The notes: a model not told the origin generated them from the sequence alone. A stretch of 64,000 nucleotides of DNA from Siphonodentalium dalli (GCA_032622095.1 CP136069.1:15982450-16046449); one strand, 5' to 3'; counted from the stretch's first letter, positions 23,362 to 35,124 are shown. Program-made: numbers and translations.

Positions 23362-23481
23362 CTGTTTCACAGTGAACTCCAGTATAACCAACTGGGCATC
23401 TGCATGTATAAGAACCCTGTCCATCGATGCAGTCACTCCCATGGAAACAGACGGATGTGTCACATTGGCTGGCCACGAGGA
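23362..23481 (-). CDS. Exon: EGF-like module 2
   Basis: The exon is 120 nt, phase 1-1, with acceptor cattcttacag-type sequence (catcttacag) and a weak donor (gtttgt). It reads LVASQCDTSVCFHGSDCIDG then SYTCRCPVGYTGVHCET. This is a standard six-Cys EGF with the Gly-Tyr-Thr-Gly turn. The C3-x-D-x4-Tyr pattern is present, but the N-terminal acidic calcium motif is absent. The frame stays open past the donor through a 30-bp tandem repeat for about 139 more codons, which would matter if the intron were retained. Confidence 0.85.
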
Positions 23482-24289
23482 CTGTAAGATGAGTCAAATC
23501 GTCGAATATTAGGCGCTGCAATAGACATGTAATACCCACCAAACCCTCGACAGAATATTCTATTTCCACCTTTTCAAAATTGACTATCTCTGTGATCACA
23601 CTGACTACATAATAGTGCTTGTTATAGACATATTATGGACTTGTTCGGGTGCGTGAAACTGATAAGTTAGTACCCAGGCGCTCTGGCAACCTGGGGGATG
23701 TAGCATTCTACTAACATCGCTGAAAATTTCAAAGAAATCGACCATACCATTCCATAGAAAACATCGTCAAATTCATTCATTTATTGGAATTATTTTGCAC
23801 TTATCCATGGCTCAAATTTATTCATTTGTTGCATATATTCTGTAGAGTATAAATAGAGGATCTCAAATGAGTTTCTATTTTATACGAAATTTATCAACCG
23901 AGTTCACTAATTTCGATTTGAGCCGAGGTTTATCGAAGCTCAAATAGAATTTCGTGGATGAGGTTAATAAATTACGTATAATATAGAATGAGTTTGAGAT
24001 ACCTTTTATCACATGATCTAATAAACGCAAAGTATTCATCGAAAACAACAATCATAAACTTCAGCAATCGCAAGTAATTTAAATAATGGCGTGACGTCAT
24101 CGCACGTGCTAATATTACACGTGTGTCATACCAATAACTATTAAGCTATTTGTGTAGGTTAATTATGTGATAAAAGGAGATGGTCCCAAAAAAATGGACG
24201 GATTTAGTGTACAGTCCCCGTTTCACATCTGTCTTGTGCCATCAACAGCATTATACTCGGTGCATATTCACTGGAATCTAACTTCTTAC
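23482..24289. other. Intron with foldback
   Basis: A partial AAGACATATTATGG repeat lies at 23,620-23,770. A foldback lies at 23,860-24,000 (arms atctcaaatgagtttctat). No exon is seen. Confidence 0.55.
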
Positions 24290-24400
24290 CTGTCTCACAT
24301 CTCGGCCCAGTGTAACCTGAATCGCAACAACAGTAGTGGCTGTCGTCGTAAGTATCCACACAAGCTCCGTGTCCGTAAACACATGAATCTATCGCACACA
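24290..24400 (-). CDS. Exon: EGF-like module 1, seven cysteines
   Basis: The exon is 111 nt, phase 1-1, with acceptor ccgattctag and donor gtaaga. It reads (L)CAIDSCVYGHGACVD... then YCCCDSGYTGPRC. The six EGF cysteines are present, and an extra Cys sits between C4 and C5 (CCC). There is no DxDE calcium site at its start, because the split codon gives Leu. A second AG acceptor 12 nt downstream (gcgatag) is also in frame but would remove the first cysteine, so the upstream one is preferred. Confidence 0.8.
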
Positions 24401-24480
24401 CTAGAATCGGGAAGAGGGAGGTATCAGAAACGCACAATACATATAGACAAAATAAAAGACCATCGAATGGACTAACACAA

Positions 24481-24980
24481 TTAAAGGCACGGGAGGCCTT
24501 AGTTGTCGAAAATATTCATATTTGTTCCAATCACCGTACACAGAAAAACATTAAAACGCACAGTTTCGTTCATATATACCATGACCATCGCGTAAACAGC
24601 ATGTTATAATAAATACCTACTATATTTTACCTAAGCAAGAGCCAGATTGTGTTACAGAAGACAGCACAATGTTACTGGCTGATCACACACAAATGATATA
24701 AACGCTCTTTATTAGTTCCATATCAGGAATTCAGCAACAAATAACGCTCTGTATGCTTACCATCATAATATAAACAAACACCAGGAAAGTTACTTTTTAT
24801 GCTTTTGTTTACATAACAATGGTCAAACATATGACAATAACATACTGTTTATGCGATATTTCTTATTTGTATATGGACAAAGTCGGTCTACATTTTAATA
24901 TTCTTACTGTTTGTGGCGGTTTTTGACCGGTGGAAATATTTTCACATCATACCCACCGCCAAGGCCTCCCGTACCTTTAA
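24481..24980 (+). mobile_element. MITE family with AGGCACGGG end (copy 2, complete)
   Basis: It has TTAA-flanked ends AGGCACGGGAGGCC and GGCCTCCCGTACCT and is 500 bp overall. Confidence 0.75.
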
Positions 24981-26258
24981 TATATTCCTAGATAAGGTGA
25001 GTCAACGGCGCCCACCCTGACACATCCCCCTGGGGAAATTACCTGCTATACCAATATATACTATAACAGAGACAAGTTCACAAGTAGGAAAAACACACCA
25101 TCTATCATATTCATCGTAGATTCTCAAAATCTTTCTTCCCAGTCACAATATATTGTATGTCATATAACACACACTGGGGCATATTTTGGGTGAGTTTACA
25201 ATGTTATCGAATTATTTGGGATATTAGGCGGACAGTTTTTCTGCCATATTTCCAGTGCATATTGCAAGTTTTCGGTACCATGTCACAACTTCCCTTCATT
25301 TGACTCTATGGAATAATACACCATCAGAACGGAAATTGCATAGCCAATAAGACACGCTGAAATATACCTTGATATAGGTGAAAGATTTTGAGAATATATG
25401 AGAAATATGAAAGATGATGCGTTTTTCCCAAAATCGTACACTGGTATAGTAGATATTGGTTTCGGTGATATTTCCCCAGGGTCTGTGGACCCGGAGTCAA
25501 CATATTCAAACCCTCCCCTCTGCGGAATTCTTAAGACCCAGTTATTATTATAGAGCATACCATTCCGCATCTTTTAAGCATGTTTGCCGTCTGAGAAGTG
25601 TCGCATTCGAATTTTATAGCACTTTTTATGTTTTTAACGTATTTGTCTAAATTGTACATTTTGGTGTGGTGGGGTAGGGTGGGTAATTCCCCTAATACTG
25701 GTCATAGTCCTACATATATCGAGTTGCAGTTGGTTTCATATTGAAGGGCTGTTATGTAATAGTTATATACAACACAATTAGAAATGGACATATTTGTTTT
25801 TAATTTTTGCGAATAGTGTGAAAAAGCCCCGCTGTCAAGATTATGAGGTTTAACATGGTCTTAATGTCGATGTCTATAGTTATTCTCCTAATTTTTTTTC
25901 TCAAATAATAGATAACCAACATGTTATCTGTGTAATTGTGAATAACTGAGACAGAACCGCACACAACAGCAAAGAATGGGGGAAATTTTAGTCATTAAAC
26001 GCTCTCTAAATTCGAAGAACTGTATATATTGTATATATTAGAAAACTGTCCATGTAGATAATGTTTACAAGAATGTTGTTATTTGCTTATTTGTTTGTTG
26101 ACATTTGAGGGTTGATAAAGTATGCTTAAATCATATCTCGATTGTTTGACAAATGATAACTTTCGCGCGTTTTCTTGCATTAGCACGAAAGTATTACATG
26201 TTATGAGCAGGCAGCAGCCAATGAAAAGTTGTTATTTGAGTATTGATTTCGGCGGGAA

Positions 26259-26767
26259 TTAAAGAAAAGGGCGGTGTTGGCGGTGGGTATGCTGTTAAAA
26301 TATTCACCTCCGTCAAACACCAACATATACAGAAAGAATAGTAAAATATAGACACACCTTGTTCTTATACCAATCATAATTATGGCATAAACAGTATGTT
26401 ATTGTCAATGTTGTTCCTTTGTTGTGTAAACAGAAGCATAAAACGTTACGTTACCTGGCTTTTGTTTAGATCCGGATATGGTAAACATATTTGTTACTGT
26501 TTTCCTTATATGGAAATTATAAAGAGCGTTTATATCATTTGTTTGTGATTAACCAATATAATTGCGCTGTGTTATGTAAACAGAAGCACAACTTGTGTAA
26601 CACTAGCAGGCTCTTGTTTACGTACACCATCGTACGTCTTGACGACAGTATACTATTTACGCGCTGATTATGTTTGGCATATGAACAAAACTATATATAT
26701 TCCTTCTGTTGATGGCGATTTGAACAGATATGAATATTTCTGCAACGAACGCCGCCCGTGCCTTTAA
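26259..26767 (-). mobile_element. MITE family with AGGCACGGG end (copy 3, inverted)
   Basis: It starts ttaaagaaaagggcgg and ends cgccgcccgtgcctttaa. The interior matches the 46.1 kb copy in reverse. Confidence 0.72.
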
Positions 26768-27198
26768 TGGGAGTGTAGTCACTTCTAGTGCTATCTTTAT
26801 TGGGCCAGAACACACATTTTATTTTTATTTAGTTAATTAAAGTGTGTGGTATTGCTCAATTTGGACGTAGTGAGTTTAGCAGTTTTTGTTGTTTTCAAAA
26901 TTGTAAATAAAATTTGAGTTTGGTTGAGAATTTTTCATTGATATCATTTTAACAAAACAGATATGTCACTATTATACAAACTAGTTTAAAGTTCTTATAA
27001 AATGATATTTATGTGTTCCTATATCAATATGGAACGTGTAGAGTGATAAATTTTTCTGTGTAAAATTTCATCTTTTTTCAACTTTCCATCATGGTTTTCC
27101 GTAAAAGGTTTTTTTTTTCGGGTGGTTGTTCCTGGATCGCTGCACAGCATTGGCAGAATATGTGGAGTAAAGTGAATTCATATGTATGTCTTCATAAT

Positions 27199-27632
27199 TG
27201 TGACCCGCCATATAAAAACCAGTCGTAAGTCGGGATTTTAAATACTGAGTAAACGCATAAAATAAAATAAAAATTTAAAACAATCAAAAAAATTATGATT
27301 TTTGTTTTTAACAGATTTGTATATAGTTCTACTCTGTCGACATAAAGTAGCATAAAGTGAAGTTTGTGTCTATTAATGTGCTTTTGTAATTTGGACATAT
27401 AACGGTGGATATTTATTCAGAATTTAGCTAATTTGTTTGTATTTAAATGCGATTATCTGTGGAATCGGTTCATGCTGACAATGACATTCAAAATCCTATA
27501 ACTTTGGATGGCAACAACATCTTAAATGTGCGACATATGTAACGCTCTAATCACACTCTATAGCATGCAACACTTAACTCAAATAATATATTTTTCGACT
27601 TACGACTAGTTTTGATATGACGGGTCATATAT
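27199..27632. mobile_element. TIR element with GTGACCCGCC ends
   Basis: Terminal inverted repeats of about 35 bp read gtgacccgccatat and agtcgtaagtcgggat. The same TIR flanks the twin-hairpin element at 32.4-32.87 kb with a different interior. Confidence 0.65.
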
Positions 27633-27921
27633 TGTTTCCTCTGAACAATAAACGCTGACCGAAAATGGCCTGGCTCGATTGATTTAGTAGTTTGTTATCA
27701 TTGTGGTACAATTGGGAATACTGTTTAGATTCATTGATATCGCAAATTCTGGAGAGGGGGTTCTCATGTTTTCGATTGATTTTGTTTTGGACAATAATAT
27801 AATGATAACATAACAATGATGTAAATTTATGCATGAAACATACATGTATTATACATTAGCAGCATGACCATAGTTGTATATAATTTTCTGGTATACATTT
27901 ATTGCAAATAAATATCTTTAA

Positions 27922-28357
27922 AGGTACTCAATCCGATTCGACGGTCCCCATATCATCAGATTCCAACAACAACAACATTTTTGGAAATGCCGCTTCAGTT
28001 ATCAGAATCGGTTAATTGCCCCAAGATAATGCTAATCACAGTCAACTATAGTATAAAATTGCCCAAAACCTGTTATTTATCAACGTTTTGTTCAACGAAA
28101 TTTTGCCAGTTGTCAAATATCTGACACAAAAAAACCACTGGATTTAGAGTTATCGCTCTTCATCCGCTATCTGATTAGATAAGTTCTTCTCGTCGACAGT
28201 TTACTGGGCCACTTAGAATTAAAATAATAGATTTAAAACATCGATATCTGATCACTCCTAGCTTTGATGGGTGGGTTTCTCGACTCGAATCAAATATTTT
28301 TTACTCCCGAAGCCAAGGAAATAGTAATTTGCAAGCGTTAATTCGGATTGAGTACCT
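27922..28357 (+). mobile_element. MITE family with AGGTACTCAATCCGA end (complete copy)
   Basis: It lies between TTAA at 27,918-27,921 and TTAA at 28,358-28,361. The mirror end is TCGGATTGAGTACCT. Confidence 0.75.
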
Positions 28358-28411
28358 TTAATCCAATAAATTATCTATATAACCTATATAACCGCCTTTA
28401 TAGTTACTCAC

Positions 28412-28540
28412 GGTCGCAGTTTATCTTTTTGCACTGACATGTTTTGATGCCATCGTTGCCAAGGACGCATCTAACTTTCCTGTTGTTTCGACAATTAGCA
28501 GAGCTCTGACATTCTCCGCCGATTAGAACGTTGTTGCCGC
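28412..28540 (-). CDS. Exon: unrecognised six-cysteine module (43 codons)
   Basis: The acceptor is ctcaattcacag and the donor gtgagtaac; the exon is 129 nt, phase 1-1. After GGNNVLIGGE come six cysteines spaced C-x5-C-x7-C-x9-C-x1-C-x4-C, with basic stretches (CRNNRKVRC, CQCKKINC). The CxC pair and overall size recall an EGF-like fold. The last loop is only 4 residues instead of about 8, and there is no Gly-aromatic-Gly turn. It lies between the Gly-rich exon and the first EGF exon and may cap the EGF chain. It could also be an EB-like or other small disulphide domain; I do not recognise the family. Confidence 0.7.
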
Positions 28541-28980
28541 CTGTGAATTGAGTAGAGGAAAAACTATTATATCAGCGTTTGTTCAATTAATAGTTATCCA
28601 TATGTTAAAGACGTATTAAGGACTTGTTCGTGTGCGTGAAATGGATAAGTTAGTACTCAAGCGCTATGCCAACCTGGTGAATTAGCATTCTACTAACATC
28701 GCCGAAAATTTCAAAGAAATCGACCATATCACTCCACAGAAAAAATCGTCTGAACTACGCTCTCAATTGTAAATATTTACATCTCGATTCAGGACGCAAC
28801 AATGGGTGATAAACTAACACAAATGATTTCGCCACCGAGAGTAATTGCGTTCATTAATATAAAATAATGACGGTATGTGTTGTCCATTTGGATTAATTTT
28901 CGTAAAAAATAACTATTTTTAGAAAGGTTATTCTCAAATTCTATTTGATTGCCTGATCTAAGTGTTTCACATCACTTTAA

Positions 28981-29423
28981 AGCCATATGGCGGTTTGCGC
29001 TCCAAAATAAACATTACACTATTCGCTTTTGAAATTTTCTCAGTATCGAAATAGGTCGATAAATATCTTAACTACCTTTCTACGAGCATTATGTAACACA
29101 AAAAGACGAATTAAAGTAATACAAAATACAACTGTGAATACGGTGTTAGTGTAAACAATATTTATTTCAAAAATCAAACATATCATACAAACACAATACA
29201 CATGTAGATACATATCATACAAACACAATACATATGTATTTAGGAAGAGGATTGGACAAGCAAAATGCTTTTTTAAAGTCCTCTCCTCGTGGAACAAATG
29301 TTACCTCAAGTGACAGAAATATCACTTGAGGTAAAGCAGACGGGATATATAGTTCTGTTTGATTGGAATGTATTTACATATTTAGGATTGAGATATGGGT
29401 ATAACATTGTAAAACGAGAGTTA

Positions 29424-29508
<85 letters not shown>

Positions 29509-29817
29509 CGACCACGGAGGAGAAAAAAAGCGGTTCATACAAATAATGGAATCTAGCCGTGTCACCTGAAGCGATCTATTAGGCCATTTGCGCGACATGG
29601 GAACAGAAAAGAGCGTTCCGTTGTAGTCTATTCCTGATATGGTAGCATGCAATAAAGAGCGTCTGTCTGATTTATGACGAAAAGTTGAAAACTACTGGAA
29701 AATGACTGTGACTTTGGCTAGACTACGTGTTTTTCAGAGCATATAAACCGGTATATTAATGGTTCGTTTATTTATCGACCTAGAAAAACATTCGGAGGTT
29801 CGAATGAGCCATGTCCG
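28981..29817 (-). mobile_element. MITE family with GCCACATGGCGG end (copy 3, interrupted)
   Basis: The two halves (28,981-29,149 and 29,581-29,817) are separated by about 430 bp. That insert contains a LINE-3'-end-like stretch (tttatttcaaaaatcaaac) and a (GA)n run at 29,426-29,506. The left neighbour is the AAGACATATTATGG repeat, sharing a TTAA. Confidence 0.65.
29426..29506. repeat. (GA)n microsatellite, about 80 bp
   Basis: A pure purine GA run lies on the + strand within the inserted segment. Confidence 0.92.
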
Positions 29818-30218
29818 TTAAACATACATGTCATGGCATGAGCGTGAAATTGATGCGTATGTATATGAAGTAGATCATGCCATGAATCTCTACCATTGTT
29901 AACGCCCGTAGATATCATATTCCACCAGTACAAAACCTGGGAACTTTTTGAACTTTTGACAGGGAACCTTATACAATCGAAAAACTAAACACAAGACCAC
30001 AACATTAGCTTCACGTTCAAAAAGTGGGCGTGTCATGTGTGGGCTCAAAATAATGAAAAAAGGTATTGTTTCGTTGCTAAATCGCATGTGTAGGCATAAC
30101 CACTGTAGCCACAGTGCTATCGTTGTTGATTAGTTTTGTTCTGCCGCTAGTCCATCTGAAATCACAAACTCATAATAACCCTTTGATGACGAGAGCTGCG
30201 CTGGAGCAGCATTAAATA

Positions 30219-30298
30219 CCCTGTGCCAATGCATTCTCTTATATATGCAAGTCGAACATAGGTCGCCTCGCATATATAAGAGAATGCATCAGCCTAAC
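30219..30298. mobile_element. Single hairpin of the twin-hairpin MITE family
   Basis: The terminal CCCTGTGCC is followed by the conserved palindrome with three arm mismatches. The second end is not found. Confidence 0.7.
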
Positions 30299-30435
30299 AA
30301 TTGTTTATCGTTTTCTATCAATTTTTAGAAAAACTCGACTTATGTTTTGACGAGGGACGGTTGGCGGGCGGGCGGGCGGGCCTAAAGAATGCCTTATAAC
30401 TTTGACATTTGTGAACGGATTCAGAAAAATTTTGG

Positions 30436-30495
30436 TATGTGAGTTGCTCCCAATGTATGTGAGTTGCTCCCAATGTATGTGAGTTGCTCCCAATG
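30436..30495. repeat. 20-bp direct repeat, three units
   Basis: There are three perfect copies of tatgtgagttgctcccaatg. Confidence 0.95.
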
Positions 30496-31316
30496 ACTAT
30501 TTACTGCCTGTTGTGGGTCTTGGTTTGTCTATTTTTAGCAATGTTATCACCGTTAGCGCGATAACTCAATGAAATATTAACCGATTTAAACAATATTTGG
30601 TATATGAGTCTCTTGCAACAATATCTCGGACGAGTTCGAAAACCTGGTTTGTCCGAATTTTTTTTCCGGAGTTATGGGTGTTAGTTTGTCTATTTTAATA
30701 ACAATTTTATCACCGTTAGTGCGATAACTCAATGAAATATTAATGGATTCAATTGATATTTTGTATATAGGTCTATTGCAATAATATACCACCGTCCGAC
30801 TTTTTTTCCTGGTGTTGTGCACCTTATTGGCAGAAGTTTGGTTCGACTGCCAAACAACTCGACAAAAGCATCTTAGATGCGTACCCCTTGTTCTTACATT
30901 CTTTGACAACTGTTATCCATTTTTCGTTACTAAATCGCTTCTACTCGTGGATTATAATTCTTCTTTTTCCGTCACAAGTTCACCCAACAATCAAAAACTA
31001 GGTCACGTATGTCCATCCAGCTGTTCAAAAACTAGGTCATGTATGTCCATCCAGCTGTTCATTGGGCGTAAGTCGTGTATGTCCATCCAGCTGTTAAAAA
31101 ATTGGGCGTAAGTCGTGTATGAGGTAAAAATAGCCAATGTGTCTTGCTGAATCGTCAATGTCAGGCTGTTCTCGTGGAAATAATCACATAACGAGCTTAT
31201 TTTAATGAGCGAAAAAACTCATATTAACATTATTTAACGCTCATTTGAACTAAAGCGCGGTTTTTAAAATAGTCCACTATGGAAGTATTTTCAATCGAGA
31301 TAAGCCCGTATTGGCA

Positions 31317-32184
31317 TTACTGTATTCTACCTATTTTAATGGACACTACTATATAACCATGGGCACATGGATAGCCCCGTGGTACAATTATTACGCCTCC
31401 AGAGGCGATTTGTGCCAAGACAACCCCAGGGACATAACTTTCAACCCGGGAAGAAGACAGGCAATCTCTAAGCCGCGGGGGCGCTCGGTTACCACACATA
31501 CCAGCGCCACTGTCGGCCACATATAGATCGCAAAATACTGGACACCAAAACGAATTAGCGGACGTCCATGCAATAACCATCCCCGACACATACATAGGGA
31601 AATGATTAGGGAGTAAACAGAACGATCTTGGGATTAGCGAGACCAGATATCTCGCCTAGAAAAGCTACCGAAACCTAACGCAGCGTGATGGATAAGGAGA
31701 AGAGTCTAAAGGACGCATAGGAAAATGACGATCGCCCGATTACCCTAGGTACGCCTAGAACCGATTCGCCGTGAAGATGCACCGGGCTGTCATTAATGCC
31801 CTCTGTGTATTTAGTAAGAAGAAAGCCGACACCGATAACCAGTTCTAACCAACCACCACAGCGATCACCAAGAAGCCTCGGACGCGTAGAAGAGCAGTGT
31901 GGAGCAATGGACGAAAATACAAGGTAAACATTATGCTCTTGTATTTCTAACAACGTCCCACTGATGCGCCGACGGAAGAAGAAGAGCAGACGACAGGAAG
32001 ATAAACTCAACCGGAACTCAACCGAGTAGAAGACAAGCAGACACACCCAACCAATGAAGACGGAAGAAGACCCTAAACCAAGCAGACGACAGGAAGAGAA
32101 ACCCAGATGCCGATGATTGAACATTATTGACTTTGTTGTAAATAAATAATCAAACCGTTCTGATAGCCTTAAGAGTTATATGTA
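31317..32184. mobile_element. 868-bp insertion flanked by a 12-bp direct repeat
   Basis: The direct repeat cccgtattggca lies at 31,305-31,316 and 32,185-32,196. The interior is richer in G+C than its surroundings and has repeats of gcagacgacaggaaga near 31,990 and 32,080. It has no reverse transcriptase or other recognisable coding, and AATAAA lies near the right end. A 12-bp duplication suits a LINE-mobilised retroposon, but no poly-A tail is seen, so the class is open. Confidence 0.55.
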
Positions 32185-32450
32185 CCCGTATTGGCACAGA
32201 TTTAGCATCGAAAAATTACATAGTTTTTCATTATTTGATCCCATGCACGACTTACACACAGTTGTTGAACTCCTGGAAGGGCATACGCGATCTAGTTTGT
32301 GATTTTAGGTGGACTGGTGGCGGCACAAGAATAATCCACAATGATAGTATTGTGACTGATGTGGTTATGCGTGCCTACACGGGCGATTTAGCAACATTAC
32401 TTATATGTGACCCGCAATATCAAATCCAGTCGTAAGTCGGGATTATTTTA

Positions 32451-32819
32451 CCCTGTGCCAATGCATTCTCTTATATATGCGAGTCGACCATAGGTCGCCT
32501 CGCATATATAAGAGAATGCATTGGCCTAACAATTTTTTATAATTTTTTTTCAAATAAATGTCTCTTACAATTTTTAGGACATAAAATAAAAAACATCCAT
32601 TACCCTGCAGGGAGCCCCACACATATATAGAAGCATATAGAAGAGTGTCGTCTGCTCATGTTTGTCTGGGGCTCTGTATGGGTGAAATTATAAAATTGTT
32701 AAAGAATACAAGACAAAATTATTAAAATTGTAAAAAATTGTTAGGCCAATGCATTCTCTTATATACGCGAGGCGACCTATGGTCGACTCGCATATATAAG
32801 TGAATGCATTGGCACAGGG
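32451..32819. mobile_element. Twin-hairpin MITE, complete copy
   Basis: The ends are CCCTGTGCC and GGCACAGGG. Just inside each end is a palindrome of about 66 bp (caatgcattctcttatat ... centre gtcgaccataggtcg). The AT-rich middle has aattgttaaagaatacaag motifs and a taccctgcaggg block. It is set inside longer inverted ends with GTGACCCGCC (32,408 and about 32,868). Confidence 0.85.
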
Positions 32820-33083
32820 TAAAAACTATCCCGACTTACGACTGGATTTGATATGGCGGGTCACATATTTACCACACGAACGACTTACGCCCAAATTGTT
32901 AACAACTGAATGGGTATAAATGACATGGCTTGTGATTATTAAATGAACTGGTGGCGGCACAAGAAGGATCCACTATGATATTCGCGTTGTAGATCATGCC
33001 ATGAATCCTGTATAATAATATATAATAATATATTCTGAGTGTCGTCTGCTCGTGGCTATGAAGGGCACCATATGGGTGATATC

Positions 33084-33603
33084 AGTAGATCATGCCACGA
33101 GTCTCAACTCTAGCTAACGCCCGTGGGGATCATATTCCAACAGTTCAAAACCTTGGAACTTTTTGATGGTGTGACAGGGAACCTTATGAAGTCGGAAATA
33201 TAATGCGGGGAATATATTTCTTAGTTATTATCTGTTCCTTTGTAATGGACTTCACTGTAGGTGAAGGTCCCAACTTGAAACTGCATGCTTTTCTGTGACT
33301 TTGAAGCCGATATCACATTAAAAATTGAATTAATTATCCAGGATAAATTCCATAATTATAAGCGACGCAAAGCAAAATCGCTCACAAATTCACTTAAATC
33401 GTAAAATTTCGAGTTGGGATCTTCACCAACAGTGAAATACAGTATTAAGGAACAGATAACTAATACATGTGTTCCCCGCGTTATTTTTTCGAATTTATAA
33501 GGTATCCTGTCAAAACTTCAAAAAGTTCCCAGGTGTCGTACTGATGGAATATATGATCTCTACGGGCGTCAGCCAAAATAGAGATTCAGACATGATCTAT
33601 GAC
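33084..33603. mobile_element. Foldback element with arms of about 200 bp
   Basis: The left arm 33,084-33,283 and right arm 33,405-33,603 are imperfect inverted copies (gtagatcatgcc..., gggaactttttga..., ttagttatctgttcct...). A half copy occurs near 29,860-29,975. Confidence 0.75.
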
Positions 33604-33975
33604 TGCTGCGGTTATGCCTACAGAACGATTTAGCTTTAGATTTGTCTATGAATGAGTGCCCGTAAGCTACGTTATTTCTTTATTTCTTGTCTGTCGTGAA
33701 ATTTGTGTATGTAATGTAGAATTTTGTAAATATGTTGACAGGCATGTACCTATGTTTCCTGCTAATATATGTTATGTGTTAAATAACTCTTCATTTATGG
33801 ATTACACATTAAGATATATATAAAAGATGATTATTAAATATATGATGTACGAAACCATGCATGCTATGTTTAACATGAACAATATATTATGAATAAAAAC
33901 ATGTTATGCAAAATCATAATGTTAACATGGTAAACCTGATTAATAATTGTGATAAATATGTGTTATGTATATAAT

Positions 33976-34108
33976 GTGTTTGTAACATTCGTGTATCGCG
34001 ACGAGGTTTGTTTTCGAGGTCATATAGCGACGAGGCGACCTTGGACGCCAAGTCGCTAATTGGCCACAAAAACTAGCTGAGTCGCGATACATGAATCGTT
34101 ACAAACAC
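33976..34108. repeat. Foldback, about 133 bp
   Basis: The arms gtgtttgtaacattcgtgt and its inverse surround gcgacgaggcgacc. Confidence 0.75.
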
Positions 34109-34158
34109 ATTTGTGTATATAGAATCTATCACACAAATTACATTTAGGAGTTGATTAA

Positions 34159-34550
34159 CCCTTTACCCAACAGAAGGGCCCTGTGCCAATGCATTCTCTT
34201 ATATATGCGAGTCGACCATAGGGCGCCTCGCATATATAAGAGAATGCATTGGCTTAACACATTAAAAATTATAAAATTGTTAAAGAATGTAAGAAAAAAT
34301 GGTAAAAAGTGTTAAAAAAAGATTTTGTTTAGGCCAATGCATTCTCTTATATATGCGAGGCGACCTATGGTCGACTCGCATATATAAGAGAATGCATTGG
34401 CACAGGGCATAACTGTAACTATCACAATGTGGTCAAGGAGCCGGTTCCAATGATATCCATATTTGTATGGTTCTATTGAGACAGGCCGAAGATATTTTAG
34501 GCTGTTGAAGCTTTATTTGGCCGGTTTTGGCCGTTTTGTTGGGTAAAGGC
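34159..34550. mobile_element. piggyBac-like MITE (copy 1) carrying a twin-hairpin element
   Basis: It is flanked by TTAA (34,155-34,158 and 34,551-34,554). The TIR is CCCTTTACCCAACA with the mirror TGTTGGGTAAAGG. It contains a compact twin-hairpin element at 34,179-34,407. TTAA duplications and CCC-starting TIRs are hallmarks of piggyBac-type transposons; no transposase is present. Confidence 0.8.
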
Positions 34551-35124
34551 TTAAATTCCAAAATTGTTGGATTTGTGTACGACGAATAGATTTCTTGAGT
34601 AAATTATCCCAACACGTAAAGCTATCTGCGTCTCGCAATTAGCTCGCTTTGATCAAATCTCCCAACATGCAAATTCACGAGAATATGTCCAACGGAAATT
34701 GAATTAAATGGATAAAATCTTTTACATCTGCATGTTTTATATAATTTATAATAAATACTGAACAAATACATATTAGTTACTTTGTGATATGTTATACCAT
34801 AATACCCATGATGGTATGCAATCAGATAATGTTAAATCCTAGGAATTATTTGTTTATAGTAAGCAAGCATATACGTCGGAATGTCGTTTTGATTTTTCAC
34901 GTGATTGATGTGACGTCAGTTCAATCATGATCCTGAACCAGTCTGTGACGTCATGTGTGCCTTGTACCGCAATTGCACTAACGATACAGATGTTTTTATC
35001 GCCAATTCGTTATCGCAAATTCTATCAAGGAATGTCATGGTAAATGGAAGTTAAAATGGTTTATCATGGTTTTACCATGTTAAATACTATTATAGTTTTA
35101 TAAGGGATAAGTATGTTTGCTTAC

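Larger units (their letters stand above)
24401..28411. other. Intron with four MITEs
   Basis: It contains two AGGCACGGG-family MITEs (24,481-24,980; 26,259-26,767), a GTGACCCGCC-TIR element (27,199-27,632) and an AGGTACTCAATCC MITE (27,922-28,357). The stretch 24,981-26,258 shows no feature I can name; a minus open frame at 25,283-25,570 lacks support. Confidence 0.55.
28541..35124. other. Large intron before the Gly-rich exon, packed with elements
   Basis: It contains the 28.6-29.8 kb MITE pair with an inserted LINE tail and (GA)n, a single hairpin at 30.22 kb, a 20-bp triplet repeat, an 868-bp insertion at 31.3 kb, the twin-hairpin element at 32.45 kb, a foldback at 33.1-33.6 kb, a foldback at 33.98 kb and a piggyBac-like MITE at 34.16 kb. 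The stretch 34,560-35,124 shows nothing I recognise. Confidence 0.55.

Noticed and set aside
25283-25570. 95-codon minus frame between EGF module 1 and the six-Cys exon
   Set aside because: It has no splice sites of the right phase, no cysteine pattern and no homology I recognise.
31675-32124. 149-codon minus frame with hydrophobic stretches
   Set aside because: It lies inside the unknown insertion, has repeated Ser/Leu/Arg-rich text from DNA repeats, and resembles no family.
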